This document shows positions 29,759 through 38,367 of a stretch of 61,441 nucleotides of DNA, one piece after another. The position numbers were made by a program, and so were the translations under genes. Numbering within the stretch: the stretch's first letter is position 1; each line of letters opens with the position of its first letter. Location of the stretch: positions 415,528 through 476,968 of the forward strand of contig CABIXN010000001.1 in NCBI GenBank assembly GCA_902362715.1, given 5' to 3'. Origin of the DNA: Lachnospiraceae bacterium. Lineage in GTDB: Bacteria > Bacillota > Clostridia > Lachnospirales > Lachnospiraceae. A model generated the notes under the pieces. The model ran no database searches. It worked only from the letters and a program-made list of their open reading frames with translations, and was not told where the DNA came from.

Positions 29759-31105
29759 ATGTTTCGAAAAATACTGGTAGCGAATCGGGGAGAGATTGCA
29801 GTACGCATAATCCGCGCCTGCCGGAATCTTGGTATTCGCAGTGTAGCCGTTTATTCCAAAGAAGATAAAAATAGTCTGCATGTACAGCTGGCGGACCAGA
29901 GGGTCTGCATCGGGGAAGGACCGGCCAGAAATAATTATCTGAATAAGGAACAGATTGTGACGGCAGCGTTAAATATCGGAGCTGATGCTATACATCCCGG
30001 ATTTGGTTTTTTGTCGGAGAATGCGGAGTTTGTAAGGCTTTGTGAAGAGAATGGGCTGACTTTTATCGGTCCCGGGGCAGATGTCATTGACAGTATGGGG
30101 AACAAATCCCAGGCCAGAAAGACCATGATGGATGCTGGAGTGCCTGTAGTTCCCGGAACAAAAGAGCCGGTGTATGATGCTGAAACAGGCTTTGTTCAGG
30201 CAGAAAAAATTGGATTTCCGGTTATGATAAAAGCTTCTTCCGGAGGCGGCGGCAAGGGAATGCGTGTTGCCAGAGACAAAGAGGAGTTTGAATTTCAGTT
30301 TAATATGGCCCAGCGGGAATCTGCCAATGCTTTTGGGGATGATACCATGTACATAGAACGGTTTGTGGAAAATCCCCGGCACGTAGAAATTCAGATTATG
30401 GCAGACCAGCATGGCAATATAGCAGCCTTGGGCGAAAGGGACTGTTCCGTACAGCGGAATCACCAGAAACTCATTGAAGAATCCCCGTCACCGGCAATTT
30501 CTGATAAAATGCGTGCGTCCATGAACAAAGACGCTGTTCTTGCGGCTAAAGCAGTGGGGTATACCAATGCGGGAACTGTTGAGTTTATTTTAGATCCCTG
30601 CGGAACCTATTATTTTATGGAAATGAACACCCGTATCCAGGTAGAACACGGGGTCACAGAAATGGTAACAGGGACAGATCTGATCGTAGAGCAAATCCGC
30701 GTTGCCATGGGAGAGCCTTTAAGCTTTTCCCAGAAAGATGTGAAAATAAAGGGACATGCCATTGAATGCCGGATCAATGCAGAGATACCGGAAAAGAATT
30801 TTATGCCAAGTCCCGGGATTGTGAAACATATGCATCTTCCGGCGGGCAACGGTGTAAGAGTGGATACCGCATTGTATACCGGATATAAGATTCCTTCTGA
30901 ATATGATTCTATGATTGCCAAAGTAATTGTTCATGCGCCTACACGGGATGCAGCCCTGCAGAAAATGCGCTCTGCACTGGATGAGATGGTAATCCTTGGA
31001 GTGGAGACAAATCTGGATTTTCAGTATCAGATTATGCGCCATCCTGTATTCTGTGACGGAAAGGCGGACACCGGTTTTATTGAGCGGATGATGAATTTAG
31101 ATTAA
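29759..31105 (+). CDS. accC: Biotin carboxylase
   Basis: 448 residues, the usual AccC length, starting at the ATG at 29759 behind AAGGAGG. N-terminal domain FRKILVANRGEIAVRIIRAC in outline, the ATP-grasp glycine loop SSGGGGKGMRVA, the EMNTRIQVEH motif and the C-terminal IECRINAE segment are all complete. It carboxylates biotin on the carrier protein with ATP and bicarbonate. Its placement between pxpC and pxpA, not with accAD, suggests a function tied to the 5-oxoprolinase complex. Confidence 0.92.
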   Translation: MFRKILVANRGEIAVRIIRACRNLGIRSVAVYSKEDKNSLHVQLADQRVCIGEGPARNNYLNKEQIVTAALNIGADAIHPGFGFLSENAEFVRLCEENGLTFIGPGADVIDSMGNKSQARKTMMDAGVPVVPGTKEPVYDAETGFVQAEKIGFPVMIKASSGGGGKGMRVARDKEEFEFQFNMAQRESANAFGDDTMYIERFVENPRHVEIQIMADQHGNIAALGERDCSVQRNHQKLIEESPSPAISDKMRASMNKDAVLAAKAVGYTNAGTVEFILDPCGTYYFMEMNTRIQVEHGVTEMVTGTDLIVEQIRVAMGEPLSFSQKDVKIKGHAIECRINAEIPEKNFMPSPGIVKHMHLPAGNGVRVDTALYTGYKIPSEYDSMIAKVIVHAPTRDAALQKMRSALDEMVILGVETNLDFQYQIMRHPVFCDGKADTGFIERMMNLD

Positions 31106-31124
31106 TGAGAGCAGGTGAAGAAAC

Positions 31125-31898
31125 ATGTATCAGGTAGATTTAAACAGTGATCTGGGTGAAAGCTTTGGACGTTATACAATTGGAATGGATCAGGAGATTA
31201 TACCGTTGATTTCGTCAGCAAATGTGGCGTGCGGATTTCATGCTTCTGATCCGGTGGTTATGATGGAAGCCGCTGCATCTGTAAAAGCAGCCGGCGGACA
31301 GATTGGCGCACATCCGGGATTCCCGGATCTGATGGGCTTTGGCAGAAGAAATATGAATATTTCTTTTGAGGAAGCAAAGGCATACACGCTCTATCAGCTT
31401 GGAGCTCTTGACGGAATCTGTAAAGTACACGGACTTAAATTGCAGCATGTAAAGCCTCACGGGGCTATGTACAATATGGCGGCAAAAGATTACAAGCTTT
31501 CCAGGGCTATTTGCGAAGCTGTGGCAGAATTTGATCCAAAACTGATCATTCTTGGACTCTCAGGAAGCCAGACCATTCAGGCGGCTAAAGACTGCGGATT
31601 AAATGCCGCCCTGGAGGTTTTTGCAGACCGGGCTTATGAAGAAGACGGAAGCCTGATGGACCGCCGCAAAAAAGGAGCTGTGATCCATGATGAGGAAGAG
31701 GCAATCCGGCGGGTAATTGGAATGATTAAAAAAGGAAAAGTGACTGCCATTACCGGAAAAGAAATTGCAATTCAGGCAGATTCCATCTGCGTACATGGTG
31801 ATGGAGAAAAGGCTCTGCTGTTTGTGAAAAAAATACGCAGCACTCTCATGCAGGAGGGAATTAAAATCCGTCCTTTAAAAGCTCTTGGACATAAATAA
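31125..31898 (+). CDS. pxpA: 5-oxoprolinase subunit A (LamB/YcsF family)
   Basis: 257 residues, normal for the family. Signature segments are [45 protein letters not shown] and [10 protein letters not shown], then [14 protein letters not shown]; these form a polysaccharide-deacetylase-like barrel with conserved Asp/His residues. It completes the PxpABC set. Last gene of the operon, followed by a strong terminator. Confidence 0.94.
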   Translation: MYQVDLNSDLGESFGRYTIGMDQEIIPLISSANVACGFHASDPVVMMEAAASVKAAGGQIGAHPGFPDLMGFGRRNMNISFEEAKAYTLYQLGALDGICKVHGLKLQHVKPHGAMYNMAAKDYKLSRAICEAVAEFDPKLIILGLSGSQTIQAAKDCGLNAALEVFADRAYEEDGSLMDRRKKGAVIHDEEEAIRRVIGMIKKGKVTAITGKEIAIQADSICVHGDGEKALLFVKKIRSTLMQEGIKIRPLKALGHK

Positions 31899-31904
31899 AT
31901 CAAG

Positions 31905-31937
31905 AACACCTTTCGTAAATGTGCGGAAGGTGTTTTA
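31905..31937 (+). terminator. Terminator of the 5-oxoprolinase operon
   Basis: AACACCTTTCG pairs with CGGAAGGTGTT (one G-U pair), followed by TTTTA, seven bases after the pxpA stop. Confidence 0.88.
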
Positions 31938-32047
31938 TATATAAACGCTCCGAAGCCGGCCAACTCTTTTTATTACATATTTTTCAAAAACTGGTACATA
32001 TTATAAATATCAATTGAAAAATTAATATCCAGAAAAGAGGGAAAAAT

Positions 32048-32659
32048 ATGGCAGTAGAATTTAAAAACAGTGTAACCAAAGATAATCTTATGAGAGCATT
32101 TGCCGGTGAGAGCCAGGCAAGAAACCGCTATACCTTTGCGGCATCCTGTGCAACAAAGCAGAAACAGCAGGCGCTGGCACAGATTTTTACGTATACTGCA
32201 AATCAGGAAAAGGAACACGCAGAGGTTTTTTATCATCTTCTGACAGAACTGGCCGGTGAGACGATTCATGTAGACGGAGGCTATCCTGTGGATATTTCTG
32301 AAAATCTGGCTGAACTTCTCCGCATGGCTCAGCACAATGAGTATCAGGAGCATGACGATGTTTATAAAAACTTTGGCGATAAAGCCAAGGAAGAGGGACT
32401 TGATCAGGTAGCTGCGAAATTTTATATGATATCCAAAATTGAAAAGACCCATGGCGACCGGTTTGGCAAATTGGCAGAACTTCTTGAAACAGGAAAACTG
32501 CATGTTTCTGATGTTAAAACCGGGTGGATCTGCTTAAATTGCGGGCATATTTATGAGGGAGAATGTGTTCCGGAAAAATGTCCGGTCTGTGAGTCTGACA
32601 GAGGGTATTTTATCCGTCTGGAGTTTGCACCATTTGCAAAGGGAAATTGTTCAAAATAA
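32048..32659 (+). CDS. rbr: Rubrerythrin
   Basis: 203 residues. The N-terminal four-helix bundle has the diiron ligands in AFAGESQARNRY, ANQEKEHAEVF and ISKIEKTHGDRF. The C-terminal rubredoxin-like domain has CLNCGHIY and CPVC, giving four Cys for one iron. It reduces hydrogen peroxide in the cytoplasm of anaerobes. It is a single-gene unit with AAAAGAGGG before the ATG, and it belongs with the ahpCF, desulfoferrodoxin and ferritin genes of this window in oxidative stress defence. Confidence 0.95.
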   Translation: MAVEFKNSVTKDNLMRAFAGESQARNRYTFAASCATKQKQQALAQIFTYTANQEKEHAEVFYHLLTELAGETIHVDGGYPVDISENLAELLRMAQHNEYQEHDDVYKNFGDKAKEEGLDQVAAKFYMISKIEKTHGDRFGKLAELLETGKLHVSDVKTGWICLNCGHIYEGECVPEKCPVCESDRGYFIRLEFAPFAKGNCSK

Positions 32660-32776
32660 ATTTTGTTCAAGGTAAATTTCATTTATGAGCGTTAAGTTGG
32701 AAACCTTTCTTGCGGCAGATTAGAAAAAATGTTAGTATAGTAACACTATAATTTGTCGAAATAAGGGGGAGCGCGC

Positions 32777-34492
32777 GTGAAAAGAAGCAGGATCAAAGCA
32801 GCCCGGGGTGAGTGCAGTGCAGATCTGGTATTAAAAAACGGAAATATACTGAATGTTTTTACCGAGGAAATCGTAAAGGCTGATGTGGCCATTGTTGGAG
32901 ATACCATTGTGGGGATTGGAAATTACCGGGGTAACAGAGAAATTGACTGTACCGGGAAATACCTGACACCGGGTTTGATTGACGGACATCTTCATATTGA
33001 GAGTTCCATGATTTCTCCTCTTGAATTTGCAAAGTTTATTTTGAAGAAGGGTACCACAACGATGATTGTGGATCCTCATGAGATTGTAAATGTTTCCGGC
33101 TCCCGGGGCATGGATTATATTCTGGATGCTACTGAGGACATACCGGTCAATACTTTTGTGATGGTACCCTCTAGTGTTCCCTCCAGTGATGTAGAGATCA
33201 ACGGAGCCGGAAAGTTTCTGGCGGAGGAGATGAAACGTTACCGGGAACATAAACGTGTCCTTGGATTTGGCGAGATGATGCGGTTTATGGACGTGATTGA
33301 TGAACAGGAAGAGACCATGGATAAGATCCGGGCATTTGAAGATATGATCATGGATGGGCATGCACCGGGACTTTCCGGGAAAGATGTTCAGGCCTACCGG
33401 ACAGCCGGCATCTGTAATGATCATGAATGTGCCGGAAAAGAAGAAATGCTTGAGAAGCTTCGGGCCGGGTTTTATATTTTGATCCGGGAAGGCAGCGGCG
33501 CCAGAAACCTGGGAACACTGGTGACAGTACTCCGGGATTGTCAGCTGCCCTTAGAACAGTGTATGTTCTGTACCGATGATAAACATCTGGAGGATATTGA
33601 ACGTGAGGGGCATATCAATCACTGTGTCAGAAAAGCCGTAAAACTTGGGATTCCCGTTGCAAAAGCTTATAAAATGGCTTCTTATTATGCGGCGCGGGCA
33701 TATGGACTGAAAAATCTGGGAGCCATCGGTCCCGGATACAGGGCTGATATTTTGATTATGGATGATCTAAAAGAGGTAAATCCTAAGATTGTTATAAAAG
33801 GCGGACAGGTTGCAGATGAACAATGGCTTTCTTCTTTTTCTTATAAAATAAAGGATGAGACATTGCTGCGTACTGTAATTTGTGATGCTTTGACCGTGCA
33901 GAAATTAAGCCACAAAAAAATGATAGAGGATCATGTAATTGAGATGGTACCCCACCAGCTTTTAACGATCTGCAGACTAGAAGAGATTCCGGGGGAACAT
34001 GGTATATTTTGTCCAAATGAAGAGTATACAAAACTCTGCGTGGTAGAACGGCACGGAAAAACCGGACATGTAGGAATTTGTCCACTGAAAGGATACGGAA
34101 TTAGAAATGGAGCGGTAGCTACTAGTGTTTCCCATGATTCCCACAATATTATTGCGGCGGGGGATAATGATGCTGATTTGATTGCTGCGGTAGAAGAACT
34201 GCGAAGAATACAGGGTGGGTATGTCATTGCCTCAGAAGGAAAGGTCGCAGCTTTTCTGCCTCTTGAAATTGCAGGGCTTATGAGTCTGGATACAGCGGAA
34301 CATGTGCAGAAAAAAGTCCAGGAGATGGTGGCGCTTGCGCGGAAACTTGGGGTGCCTGAAACATTGGATCCATTTATTACACTATCGTTTCTGGCACTGA
34401 CTGTGATTCCGGATATACGCCTTACCGAAAATGGCCTGTATGATGTAAATGATAGACATTTTTTACAGGTATTTTCGGATGAACTCTGTTAA
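32777..34492 (+). CDS. ade: Adenine deaminase
   Basis: 571 residues, GTG start after AAGGGGGAG. An amidohydrolase with metal-binding DGHLHIESSM, DPHEIVN, the carboxylate GFGEMM, and CTDDKHLEDI later. The C-terminal Ade-specific domain contains GAVATSVSHDSHNI. It converts adenine to hypoxanthine and ammonia in purine salvage. Monocistronic: there is a 117-bp gap upstream with TATAAT near 32745 and a very strong terminator downstream. Confidence 0.93.
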   Translation: MKRSRIKAARGECSADLVLKNGNILNVFTEEIVKADVAIVGDTIVGIGNYRGNREIDCTGKYLTPGLIDGHLHIESSMISPLEFAKFILKKGTTTMIVDPHEIVNVSGSRGMDYILDATEDIPVNTFVMVPSSVPSSDVEINGAGKFLAEEMKRYREHKRVLGFGEMMRFMDVIDEQEETMDKIRAFEDMIMDGHAPGLSGKDVQAYRTAGICNDHECAGKEEMLEKLRAGFYILIREGSGARNLGTLVTVLRDCQLPLEQCMFCTDDKHLEDIEREGHINHCVRKAVKLGIPVAKAYKMASYYAARAYGLKNLGAIGPGYRADILIMDDLKEVNPKIVIKGGQVADEQWLSSFSYKIKDETLLRTVICDALTVQKLSHKKMIEDHVIEMVPHQLLTICRLEEIPGEHGIFCPNEEYTKLCVVERHGKTGHVGICPLKGYGIRNGAVATSVSHDSHNIIAAGDNDADLIAAVEELRRIQGGYVIASEGKVAAFLPLEIAGLMSLDTAEHVQKKVQEMVALARKLGVPETLDPFITLSFLALTVIPDIRLTENGLYDVNDRHFLQVFSDELC

Positions 34493-34531
34493 AAAGCATA
34501 AGGTTATCTGTATAGGTAACTTGTTACTGAT

Positions 34532-34588
34532 AATTCTTAATAAAAGCTGGAATATTATGAGTTTTGGCTTTTATTAAGAATTTTTTTT
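34532..34588 (+). terminator. Terminator of the adenine deaminase gene
   Basis: AATTCTTAATAAAAGC and GCTTTTATTAAGAATT form a perfect 16-bp stem with a 19-base loop, then a T run. Confidence 0.93.
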
Positions 34589-34605
34589 GAATATGAATGA
34601 AAGAA

Positions 34606-34634
34606 TTGACGAAAATAAGAAAGAATGTTAAGTT
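34606..34634 (+). promoter_or_regulatory. Promoter of ahpC
   Basis: TTGACG at 34606-34611 and TAAGTT at 34629-34634, 17 bp apart. The predicted start coincides with the palindromic operator that begins at 34641, so a bound repressor would block initiation. Confidence 0.55.
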
Positions 34635-34640
34635 TTAATG

Positions 34641-34658
34641 AGTTAGCTATAACTAACT
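34641..34658. promoter_or_regulatory. Operator-like palindrome upstream of ahpC
   Basis: AGTTAGCTATAACTAACT is symmetric at 16 of 18 positions. A related sequence, TGTTAACTAAAACTAACT, occurs upstream of the ferrosome-like genes at 38122-38139 (15 of 18 the same). The TTAG...CTAA arrangement recalls metal-responsive DtxR/IdeR-type sites. The regulator is not known. Confidence 0.55.
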
Positions 34659-34685
34659 TAAAAAATTAAATATAGGAGGTAAATT

Positions 34686-35249
34686 ATGTCATTTATTGGA
34701 AGAGAAGTTTCTGATTTTAAAGTTCAGTCATATCAGAATCATGAGTTTAAAGAGGTCACCAGAGAGGATATCCTTGGAAAATGGTCTGTATTTTTCTTTT
34801 ATCCTGCGGATTTTACTTTTGTATGCCCTACAGAATTGGAAGACCTGGCAAATAAATATGAGGATTTTAAAAAGATAAATTGTGAAATTTATTCTGTTTC
34901 CTGTGATACACATTTTGTTCATAAAGCATGGCATGATGCATCAAAAACAATTCAGAAAATACAGTATCCTATGCTTGCAGATCCTACCGGGGCGCTGGCA
35001 AGAGATTTTGATGTGATGATTGAAGAAGACGGACTGGCAGAACGAGGAAGCTTTATTGTAAATCCGGAAGGAAAAATTGTTGCATATGAGGTAATTGCAG
35101 GAAACATTGGTAGAAATGCAGACGAATTGTACCGCCGTGTGCAGGCTTCTCAGTTTGTTGCAGAACATGGTGATGAAGTGTGCCCTGCAAAATGGCAGCC
35201 TGGTGCTAAGACACTGAAACCAAGCCTTGATCTGGTAGGATTGATTTAA
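34686..35249 (+). CDS. ahpC: Peroxiredoxin AhpC
   Basis: 187 residues, typical 2-Cys peroxiredoxin. The peroxidatic C47 lies in DFTFVCPTE and the resolving C166 in DEVCPAKW. It reduces hydrogen and organic peroxides and is recharged by the flavoprotein encoded next, whose start codon shares a base with its stop (TAATG). TAGGAGGT precedes the ATG at optimal spacing. Confidence 0.96.
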   Translation: MSFIGREVSDFKVQSYQNHEFKEVTREDILGKWSVFFFYPADFTFVCPTELEDLANKYEDFKKINCEIYSVSCDTHFVHKAWHDASKTIQKIQYPMLADPTGALARDFDVMIEEDGLAERGSFIVNPEGKIVAYEVIAGNIGRNADELYRRVQASQFVAEHGDEVCPAKWQPGAKTLKPSLDLVGLI

Positions 35250-36943
35250 TGAAACAGCTGAATATGGAGCAGGTATACGACAGTATTATTATCGGCGGAG
35301 GCCCTGCGGGGCTGTCTGCCGCAATTTATCTGGCCCGGGCAAAATATCGGGTTCTGGTAGTTGAAAAAGAGAAGCTGGGCGGTCAGATTACCATTACCTC
35401 AGAGGTAGTAAATTATCCAGGAATCTTAAGAACCAGCGGAGAAGAATTGACAGACTCTATGAAAAAACAGGCCCAGTCTTTTGGCGCAGAGTTTCTTTTG
35501 GCAGAGGTAAAGGAACTTGGGTTGACAGAGGATGTAAAAGAAGTTGTGACATCAAAAGGCAGCTTTCAGACTCTGGGAGTCGTTTTGGCCACAGGGGCAA
35601 GCCCAAGACAAATTGGCTTTAAAGGAGAAATGGAATTTCGGGGACGTGGAGTAGCTTATTGTGCCACTTGTGACGGGGAATTTTTTACAGGTATGGAACT
35701 TTTTGTTCTTGGCGGCGGTTATGCAGCCGCTGAGGAAGCAGTGTTTTTAACCAAATATGCCAAAAAGGTAACCATTATGGTACGGAAAGAGGCATTTTCC
35801 TGCGCAGGCTCCATTGTTGATGAGGTTTTGGCCCATCCGGATATTGAGGTGAAGTTTCATACAGAGATTGTAGAAGCTGGGGGAGATGGAAAGCTTCAAT
35901 ATGCGGTATTTAAAGACAATCTTTCCGGCAGCACCTGGGAATACAGGCCTTTAAAGGGAGAAGGATTTGGAATCTTTGTGTTTGCAGGCTATGAGCCTGC
36001 CAGCGGTCTCTTCCGGGAACTGGTAGAAACCCGTCAGGGATATCTTGTTACTGACATGAATCAGAAAACTAGTCTGGATGGAGTATACGGAGCGGGAGAT
36101 GTCTGCGTGAAAAATTTAAGACAGGTTGTAACTGCTGTTTCAGACGGGGCAGTTGCCGCTACTTCTCTAGAAAAGTATCTTTCCGCTTTATATGAAGCCT
36201 GGAAGCTTCCAAAACGTCTGGAAACTGGAAAAGCATCAACGGACGCAGGGGGGAAAGAGACGGGCCAAAAAGCATGGGACACAAAAGAAACAGATGAAAA
36301 AAATGGGGCAGCTGACGCAGAGGAAGGCAGTTTTATTACGTCCTCTATGAGCGGGCAGTTAAAATCTTTATTTGAAAAATTTCAAAACAGTCTGAATCTT
36401 GAGCTTTTGGTGGATGATACACCGGTTTCCAAAGAAGTACAGCAGTTTGCATTGGAAATTACAAGGCTGTCTGAAAAAATCCAATGGAGTGTAAAGCAGA
36501 TAGGTGATGAAGAGGAAGAAGGAGATCTGCCGGCTATCCGTATCTGCGATGCACAAAATCATTACCTTGGAACCGCTTTTCACGGAGTTCCGGGAGGGCA
36601 TGAATTTAATTCCTTTATAATCGCTCTTTACAATGCTGCCGGACCCGGACAGCAGATCTCAGAGGATATCCGAAATAGAATTGTGCAGATAAATCAAAAA
36701 ATAAAAATTCAGGTAGTGGTTTCCCTCTCCTGTACAATGTGTCCGGATCTGGTTATGGCAGTCCAGCGAATTGCCCTGGAAAATACTTTAATACAGGCAG
36801 ATATCTATGATATGGCTCATTTTCCGGCATTAAGAGAGCGTTATCAGATTATGAGTGTCCCATGTATGATAATAAATGAAAAGGAAGTATATTTTGGGAA
36901 AAAGAATCTGGAAGAACTTCTGGACATATTGGAAAAATTATAA
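35249..36943 (+). CDS. AhpF-like peroxiredoxin reductase with reversed domain order
   Basis: 564 residues. Residues 1-310 are a thioredoxin-reductase-like flavoprotein: FAD motif GGGPAGLSAAIY, redox pair C138/C141 in YCATCDGE, a second nucleotide motif GGGYAAAEEA and the terminal GAGDV. A Gly/Lys/Asp-rich linker spans about 325-362. Residues 365-564 match the N-terminal tandem thioredoxin-fold domain of enteric AhpF, including GGHEFNSFIIALYNAAGPG in outline and the redox pair C495/C498 in SLSCTMCPDLV. Enteric AhpF has these two parts in the opposite order. The chemistry should be the same: NAD(P)H to FAD to CxxC to CxxC to AhpC. Confidence 0.9.
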   Translation: MKQLNMEQVYDSIIIGGGPAGLSAAIYLARAKYRVLVVEKEKLGGQITITSEVVNYPGILRTSGEELTDSMKKQAQSFGAEFLLAEVKELGLTEDVKEVVTSKGSFQTLGVVLATGASPRQIGFKGEMEFRGRGVAYCATCDGEFFTGMELFVLGGGYAAAEEAVFLTKYAKKVTIMVRKEAFSCAGSIVDEVLAHPDIEVKFHTEIVEAGGDGKLQYAVFKDNLSGSTWEYRPLKGEGFGIFVFAGYEPASGLFRELVETRQGYLVTDMNQKTSLDGVYGAGDVCVKNLRQVVTAVSDGAVAATSLEKYLSALYEAWKLPKRLETGKASTDAGGKETGQKAWDTKETDEKNGAADAEEGSFITSSMSGQLKSLFEKFQNSLNLELLVDDTPVSKEVQQFALEITRLSEKIQWSVKQIGDEEEEGDLPAIRICDAQNHYLGTAFHGVPGGHEFNSFIIALYNAAGPGQQISEDIRNRIVQINQKIKIQVVVSLSCTMCPDLVMAVQRIALENTLIQADIYDMAHFPALRERYQIMSVPCMIINEKEVYFGKKNLEELLDILEKL

Positions 36944-37013
36944 AAGATTCTACAAGTAAAATTCTGAGCTTTTAAATTTCACATGGTAATGACCGATGGC
37001 AGAAGAACGGATG

Positions 37014-37054
37014 CAGTCTGGGTAAAGTTTCTATACTTTATTCAGGCTGTTTTT
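37014..37054 (+). terminator. Terminator of ahpC and the reductase gene
   Basis: CAGTCTGGGTAAAG pairs, with a few mismatches, with CTTTATTCAGGCTG, followed by TTTTTG. Confidence 0.75.
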
Positions 37055-37173
37055 GTGTAAGTGCCCTGTATATTTTGATTTTTGCATTACAAGTTCTTAT
37101 TTCTGAATTGATGAAGGCGGTAAAATATGATAGTTTACAGAGAGAAAAAGTATGAAAACAGGAGGAGAACTTT

Positions 37174-37602
37174 ATGGGTAAAATTTTAGCGGTCTGTACA
37201 AGTGAAAAGAAAGGGACTCAGAAAATAGATGTGGGAAGTGCTGAAATAATCGAAAATTTTGGATTAAAAGATGATGCCCATGCAGGGAACTGGCACAGAC
37301 AGGTAAGTCTGCTTTCTTTTGAAAAGATAGAAGATTTTAAAAGCAGAGGCGCTGATGTGGAGTTTGGAGCATTTGGAGAAAATCTGGTAGTGGAAGGATA
37401 TGATTTTAAAACACTTCCAATTGGAAGCCGTTTTCAGTGTAATGATGTTATTCTAGAGCTGACTCAGATCGGAAAAGAGTGTCATCACGGATGTGTTATT
37501 TTTCAGACGATGGGAGATTGCATTATGCCGAGAGAAGGTGTATTTTGTAAAGTAATACATGGCGGAACTGTAAAAACAGGAGATTCATTTACCCTGCTTT
37601 AA
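37174..37602 (+). CDS. MOSC-domain protein
   Basis: 142 residues forming one MOSC domain: DDAHAGNWHRQVSLLS near residue 32, then FGENLVVEG, and the conserved Cys in GKECHHGCVIF. MOSC domains bind molybdenum cofactor sulfur or act as pyridoxal-independent sulfur carriers. Small stand-alone MOSC proteins in clostridia are often linked to molybdenum cofactor genes, but none are seen here. AGGAGG precedes the ATG. A gene for an LspA-like protein follows within 40 bases. Confidence 0.85.
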   Translation: MGKILAVCTSEKKGTQKIDVGSAEIIENFGLKDDAHAGNWHRQVSLLSFEKIEDFKSRGADVEFGAFGENLVVEGYDFKTLPIGSRFQCNDVILELTQIGKECHHGCVIFQTMGDCIMPREGVFCKVIHGGTVKTGDSFTLL

Positions 37603-37641
37603 ATGACAGAAACTATCCGCCGGAATAAGGGAGAGAATGGT

Positions 37642-38103
37642 ATGATCTATATCATGATTGCCGCAGGAATCTGTATAGCAGAGATTCTGCTAAAGGGAAA
37701 AGCAGAAAAGGAGCTGAAAGAAGGAGTTCAAAGAAGGTGCAGGCGCTTACCGGTAATATTAGAGAAGCATCATAATTATGGATTTGCAGGAAATAAAATG
37801 GAAGAAAAGCCGGCGGCTGTTAAGTGGACGGGAACAATTATTATGGCTGTAGTTGTTATCTGTTTTTTTCTTCTTTTGCCTGTCAAAGGACGGAAAGGGT
37901 TAAAAACAGGAGCAGCGCTGCTGTTTGGAGGCGGGCTTTCTAATTTGACAGACAGGTTTGTCCGGGGATATGTGGTTGATTACTTCCGTATCAGAACACC
38001 TTTTCCAAAAGTGAACTGGTTTATTTTTAATCTTGCAGATTTTTGTCTGTTTACAGGTGCAGTTATAGTATTGCTGGCCTCCTTTTGGAAAGATGAAGTT
38101 TAA
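37642..38103 (+). CDS. LspA-like (signal peptidase II family) membrane protein
   Basis: About 153 residues from the ATG at 37642 (AAGGGAGAG upstream); an in-frame ATG at 37603 directly follows the MOSC stop. LspA landmarks remain: N-Y-G-F-A (HHNYGFAGN), GGLSNLTDRFVRGYVVDYF with the catalytic Asp in VVD, and FNLADFCLFTG with the second catalytic Asp. The first part is shorter and more polar than in usual LspA, and the amphipathic stretch around 20-45 is unusual. It is probably a paralogue with a specialised substrate, or a degraded copy; the main lspA would be elsewhere. Confidence 0.75.
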   Translation: MIYIMIAAGICIAEILLKGKAEKELKEGVQRRCRRLPVILEKHHNYGFAGNKMEEKPAAVKWTGTIIMAVVVICFFLLLPVKGRKGLKTGAALLFGGGLSNLTDRFVRGYVVDYFRIRTPFPKVNWFIFNLADFCLFTGAVIVLLASFWKDEV

Positions 38104-38121
38104 AGAAAACAGGATGCTTTA

Positions 38122-38139
38122 TGTTAACTAAAACTAACT
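38122..38139. promoter_or_regulatory. Operator-like site upstream of the ferrosome-like genes
   Basis: TGTTAACTAAAACTAACT shares 15 of 18 positions with the palindrome upstream of ahpC (34641-34658) and is followed by another AACT unit. It lies about 60 bp upstream of the likely promoter, so its action would be indirect or serve a second start. Confidence 0.45.
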
Positions 38140-38182
38140 ATTTAACTGATAAAATTTCTCGATTTTTCAAGGCATTGATACA

Positions 38183-38211
38183 TTGACGATGATTTTTAAT
38201 CGTTTTATAAT
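38183..38211 (+). promoter_or_regulatory. Sigma-A promoter of the ferrosome-like operon
   Basis: TTGACG at 38183-38188 and TATAAT at 38206-38211 with a 17-bp spacer; the predicted start is about 40 bases before the first small gene. Confidence 0.75.
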
Positions 38212-38257
38212 GAAACAAATCAAAATCAGAAAGTTACAAAAAAGAAGGTGATTCAAT

Positions 38258-38338
38258 ATGAAGCGACATAAATTTTGGGCTTATGCGGCAGTAATTTGTA
38301 TGATTTTGGCAATTATAAGTGGAAAAAGACACAAGTAA
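38258..38338 (+). CDS. 26-aa membrane peptide, FezX-like
   Basis: ATG at 38258 with AAGGTGA eight bases upstream opens a 26-codon gene, MKRHKFWAYAAVICMILAII and then SGKRHK. It has one membrane helix with basic residues at both ends. It is the first gene after a strong promoter and is followed by a DUF6110-like gene and a P1B-type ATPase gene. The fezXAB operon of Clostridioides difficile also begins with a small gene. Assignment as FezX is by position and size, not by sequence recall. Confidence 0.65.
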   Translation: MKRHKFWAYAAVICMILAIISGKRHK

Positions 38339-38367
38339 ATAACTACATAGTGAAGGAGAACATTAAT

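Noticed and set aside
29329..31105. accB/accC as part of a standard acetyl-CoA carboxylase operon
   Set aside because: No accA, accD or fab genes are adjacent, and both flanks are 5-oxoprolinase subunits. The link to fatty acid synthesis cannot be excluded, only judged less supported by position.
32018..32047. A PerR/Fur-like box upstream of rubrerythrin
   Set aside because: The region is AT-rich and only loosely matches such boxes; it would be found by chance in most intergenic stretches here.
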